Shown in pieces: positions 5,716-7,910 of a stretch of DNA of 7,910 bases (positions are counted from its first letter, which is position 1; each line of letters begins with the position of its first letter). Source of the stretch: MGIIb-O3 sp046710875 (GTDB lineage: Archaea > Thermoplasmatota > Poseidoniia > Poseidoniales > Thalassarchaeaceae); contig JBKEHQ010000056.1 of assembly GCA_046710875.1 (NCBI GenBank), positions 1 to 7,910 of the forward strand, in the 5' to 3' direction. Under the pieces are notes generated by a model that saw only the letters and a program-made list of their open reading frames with translations, was not told where the DNA came from and did not search any database. Made by a program: the position numbers and the translations under genes.

Positions 5716-6456
5716 ATGGGTGAACGGTTAGATGTTCAACTACCCAACAAATCTAATAGACTCTGTATTATATTGGTTAAACCTCAATTTGACGGAAATA
5801 TCGGTGCAGTAGCCAGAGCAATGTTAAATTTTGGAGTATCCGAATTAAGAATCGTTGGTAGAGATACTAATTGGTCTCAAGAAACTCGTAGTAGGGCCAA
5901 ACATGCACAATCAGTATTGGATAATTCTATATCATTTGATACAATTAAATCGGCTTCACATGATTGTTCATTGGTAGTTGGAACATCTGGAAAAAGGGAA
6001 TTTGGGAGACAAACTGCTTTTAGACACTTTATAGACCCTGAAGAATTACCCAATCGCCTTTTGGTTACTGAAGGTAAGATTGCACTAGTCTTTGGACCAG
6101 AAGGTATTGGATTGTTAAATGATGAATTAAATGAATGTGATTTATTTATCTCAATACCTACTTGGGAAGGTTACCCGATAATGAATTTAAGTCATGCAGT
6201 TTCTGTATTATGTTATGTATGGTACAGCAATCTAGATCATAAAAAGTCCGAGCGGCTTCTTGAACCAAATTTAAAATTAAAATTAAGAAGTGAAATTATT
6301 AGATTAACGGGATTATTACCATCAAAAGATCATACTCGTAAAGGTATTGAAGAAACTCTATTCAGAGTAATTATGCGAGGTTTACCAAAAGATGACGAGA
6401 TTCATAGGCTAATTGGCGTTATTAAAGATTCGGCAGATTCATTTGAAAAGCCCTAA
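5716..6456 (+). CDS. trmJ: TrmJ-like tRNA (cytidine/uridine-2'-O-)-methyltransferase, SPOUT family
   Basis: This is a SpoU/TrmH-class knotted methyltransferase. Motif 1 is PQFDGNIGAVARAMLNFG (about residues 23-40), motif 2 ALVFGPEGIGLLNDEL (123-138) and motif 3 ISIPTWEGYPIMNLSHAVSV (145-164). Together these build the AdoMet pocket and trefoil knot; the Arg in GAVARAM is the expected catalytic Arg. The C-terminal helices (TRKGIEETLFRVIMRGLP) match the TrmJ tail. TrmJ methylates the ribose of position 32 in tRNA anticodon loops, with AdoMet as donor. Position specificity here is inferred from similarity. The frame also allows GTG at 5710, but ATG 5716 fits better with GAGTGA (5704-5709). It lies 27 bases after S17e, so probably belongs to the same operon. 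Its TAA overlaps the queD stop on the opposite strand. Confidence 0.88.
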   Translation: MGERLDVQLPNKSNRLCIILVKPQFDGNIGAVARAMLNFGVSELRIVGRDTNWSQETRSRAKHAQSVLDNSISFDTIKSASHDCSLVVGTSGKREFGRQTAFRHFIDPEELPNRLLVTEGKIALVFGPEGIGLLNDELNECDLFISIPTWEGYPIMNLSHAVSVLCYVWYSNLDHKKSERLLEPNLKLKLRSEIIRLTGLLPSKDHTRKGIEETLFRVIMRGLPKDDEIHRLIGVIKDSADSFEKP

Positions 6457-6902
6457 GGTCTCCAAATTGCCAAGGATTTAGGCGTTTCTCTGACATGCAT
6501 AGCAACTAATTTTAACCTATTGTCGTAATTATTTTTTATTTCTGGAGATACTTGCTCAAAAGCCCACTTAGCTAAATTTTCTGCTGTTGGTATAAACGGG
6601 ACAATAATTGTTCTATGCCAATCCCCCATTATTTTGAGTGCTGAAATACAATCTTTATCACCTTCATATACGATAAATGCATGATCAATTACATCATGTA
6701 TTTTTTCATTAAGAATTTTAGATACATCTGAAAAGTCCATTAACATACCTTCCTCAGAAACACCACTTTTTGATACTACATCTCCTTCTATTTCGCATTC
6801 AAATCTGTATCTATGGCCATGCATATGCCTACATTTACTCTTATGATTAGGAACTCTGTGTCCTGTATCAGTTTCTACATATCTCCTTATTATGGTCGTC
6901 AT
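6453..6902 (-). CDS. queD: 6-carboxy-5,6,7,8-tetrahydropterin synthase (QueD/PTPS family)
   Basis: The 149-residue product has the QueD/6-pyruvoyl-tetrahydropterin synthase T-fold. Zinc ligands are His15 (TGHR), His28 and His30 (CRHMHGH). The catalytic Cys24 lies four residues before His28 as in QueD, with Asp73-His74 (VIDHAF) and Glu139 (RETPKS) completing the active site. GMLMDFSDV (52-60) and PTAENLAKWA (105-114) are further family motifs. QueD converts dihydroneopterin triphosphate to 6-carboxytetrahydropterin, the first committed step to preQ0 and, in archaea, archaeosine in tRNA. A pyruvoyl-pterin role is less likely given the QueC gene next door. ATG at 6902 overlaps the upstream stop by four bases (ATGA), and GAGGAA lies 5 bases before it, so translation is probably coupled. 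Confidence 0.92.
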   Translation of the reverse strand: MTTIIRRYVETDTGHRVPNHKSKCRHMHGHRYRFECEIEGDVVSKSGVSEEGMLMDFSDVSKILNEKIHDVIDHAFIVYEGDKDCISALKIMGDWHRTIIVPFIPTAENLAKWAFEQVSPEIKNNYDNRLKLVAMHVRETPKSLAIWRP

Positions 6903-7910
6903 TTTAATTCCTCTTCAAAATCTAAACTTACAGAATTAATACAGTATCTTTCTCCTCCAAATTGTGACGGGCCATCTTCAAAAACATGACCTAGATGAGA
7001 ATCACAAGATGAACAACGAACTTCTACTCGCTTCATGCCATGGCTTATGTCAATAATTCTTGAAATATTAGCAGAATCATGTTCTGAATGGAAAGCAGGC
7101 CAACCGCATCCTGAATTATATTTCATTTCAGAAGTAAATAATAATTTATTACAATTATAACATGTGTAATCTCCTGTTAATGAAAATTTGTCATATCTTC
7201 CAGTAAAAGGCCCCTCTGTGCCATTTTCCCTAGTAACATGATGGCGCAACTCGGTATCCAACGCATCTAGCAGCACTTCCTTCCAGGGTTTTATGTATTG
7301 TATAGGGTCTTCTAATCCTAAGGAATGGAATGACAAAATTCTTTCTACGTCTGAACCACTTTTACCACTAGATTTTCCTTCATCATCTGGGTTATAAGAT
7401 GTTAATGTATTTTTTAATATTACATTACTATCGATATTCAATAACTTACATGATGCAATTATATCCTTTAATATATATGTTTTATCTGCTTCAATAAATG
7501 GTAAATAAAATGAAACCTTTTCAGATTTCCAATTTCCCAACGCGAAAGATGTATTTATAGATTCATAAAATTTTGGCCTACAATCAGGATATATGGCATG
7601 GTCACCTGAATGTACACCTAGTCCAATTTTTACTTCACAATTATATTTATTCACTAATGAAATAGCATAACCATACAATATTGAAGAAAATATGGCATTC
7701 CGATTTGGAACAACTGTAAGTTTCATTTGAGCTTCTTCATAATGACCCTCTGGGATATCTATATCGTCATTTAGTAACGCTGATTCAAATATTTCAAAGG
7801 AATTACGCATATCAATAATTTTATGATCTATGGTGTGTCCTATAGAATTTAGATATGTTATATTTGACTTAGCTCTATCTAATTCTATCTTGTGTTTTTG
7901 TCCATAATCA
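6899..7910 (-). CDS. QueC (7-cyano-7-deazaguanine synthase)-MsrB (methionine-R-sulfoxide reductase) fusion, 5' end outside window
   Basis: The frame is open to the right edge. The 33 codons before the ATG at 7810 read DYGQKHKIELDRAK and onward, the standard QueC sequence after the PP-loop, so that ATG is internal and 336 residues are visible. QueC motifs are VPNRNAIFSSI (visible residues 67-77), GVHSGDHAIYPDCRPKF (98-114), PFIEADKTYIL (137-147) and GLEDPIQY (198-205). The SGGxDS ATP loop lies outside. All four usual zinc cysteines are replaced (Ser171, Ser181, Ser184, Asp187). From about residue 208 a complete MsrB domain follows: RENGTEGPFTGRY, zinc pairs CYNC (250-253) and CSSC (299-302), GCGWPAF, HLGHVFEDGP and catalytic Cys323 in RYCINS. 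QueC turns carboxydeazaguanine into preQ0 with ATP; MsrB reduces methionine-R-sulfoxide. It overlaps queD by four bases. Confidence 0.9.
   Translation of the reverse strand, partial: DYGQKHKIELDRAKSNITYLNSIGHTIDHKIIDMRNSFEIFESALLNDDIDIPEGHYEEAQMKLTVVPNRNAIFSSILYGYAISLVNKYNCEVKIGLGVHSGDHAIYPDCRPKFYESINTSFALGNWKSEKVSFYLPFIEADKTYILKDIIASCKLLNIDSNVILKNTLTSYNPDDEGKSSGKSGSDVERILSFHSLGLEDPIQYIKPWKEVLLDALDTELRHHVTRENGTEGPFTGRYDKFSLTGDYTCYNCNKLLFTSEMKYNSGCGWPAFHSEHDSANISRIIDISHGMKRVEVRCSSCDSHLGHVFEDGPSQFGGERYCINSVSLDFEEELK

Noticed and set aside
7808..7810. ATG at 7810 as the start of the QueC-MsrB gene
   Set aside because: The upstream codons to the window edge remain open and match the conserved QueC sequence beginning DYGQKH, so the real start is outside the window.

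Overview
The window looks like chromosomal DNA from an A+T-rich archaeon. The best evidence is a block of four archaeal/eukaryotic-type ribosomal protein genes (S19e, L39e, L31e, S17e), which bacteria lack. Supporting signs are TATA-like promoter elements and Shine-Dalgarno sequences of the form AGGTGA, four or five bases before the start codon. The mixture of genes (a formate-dehydrogenase-like molybdoenzyme, an FMN reductase, MsrB, archaeosine-type QueC/QueD) would suit an aerobic, perhaps marine, Thermoplasmatota-like archaeon. That lineage guess is inference only. Gene packing is extreme: three convergent gene pairs meet with a gap of 3 bases, a gap of 0 bases and an overlap of 4 bases.

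Layout from left to right. The C-terminal half of a YdeP-type molybdopterin oxidoreductase runs in from the left edge (+). It meets a TPR-repeat protein (-) tail to tail. A short promoter region separates the TPR gene from a rightward cluster of an NAD(P)H-dependent FMN reductase, a 57-codon two-helix membrane protein that appears to start at CTG, and a PqqD-like protein. This cluster abuts, tail to tail, a double membrane-anchored protein of unknown function (-). A second divergent promoter region then drives the translation operon S19e - L39e - L31e - S17e - TrmJ-like tRNA 2'-O-methyltransferase (+). Finally, from the right edge inward on the minus strand, a QueC-MsrB fusion gene (its start lies outside the window) overlaps queD by four bases.

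How the genes work together. S19e, L39e, L31e, S17e and TrmJ all serve ribosome structure or tRNA modification. QueC and QueD are two steps of preQ0 synthesis, the precursor of archaeosine in archaeal tRNA, so the right half of the window is largely devoted to translation. The strongest oddity is the QueC-MsrB polypeptide: it is a fusion I do not recognise as described, and in its QueC part all four cysteines of the usual zinc site have been replaced (three Ser, one Asp), while the MsrB part keeps its four zinc cysteines and its catalytic cysteine.

No CRISPR array, insertion sequence, tRNA or rRNA gene was seen, and no stretch above about 300 bases lacks a gene.
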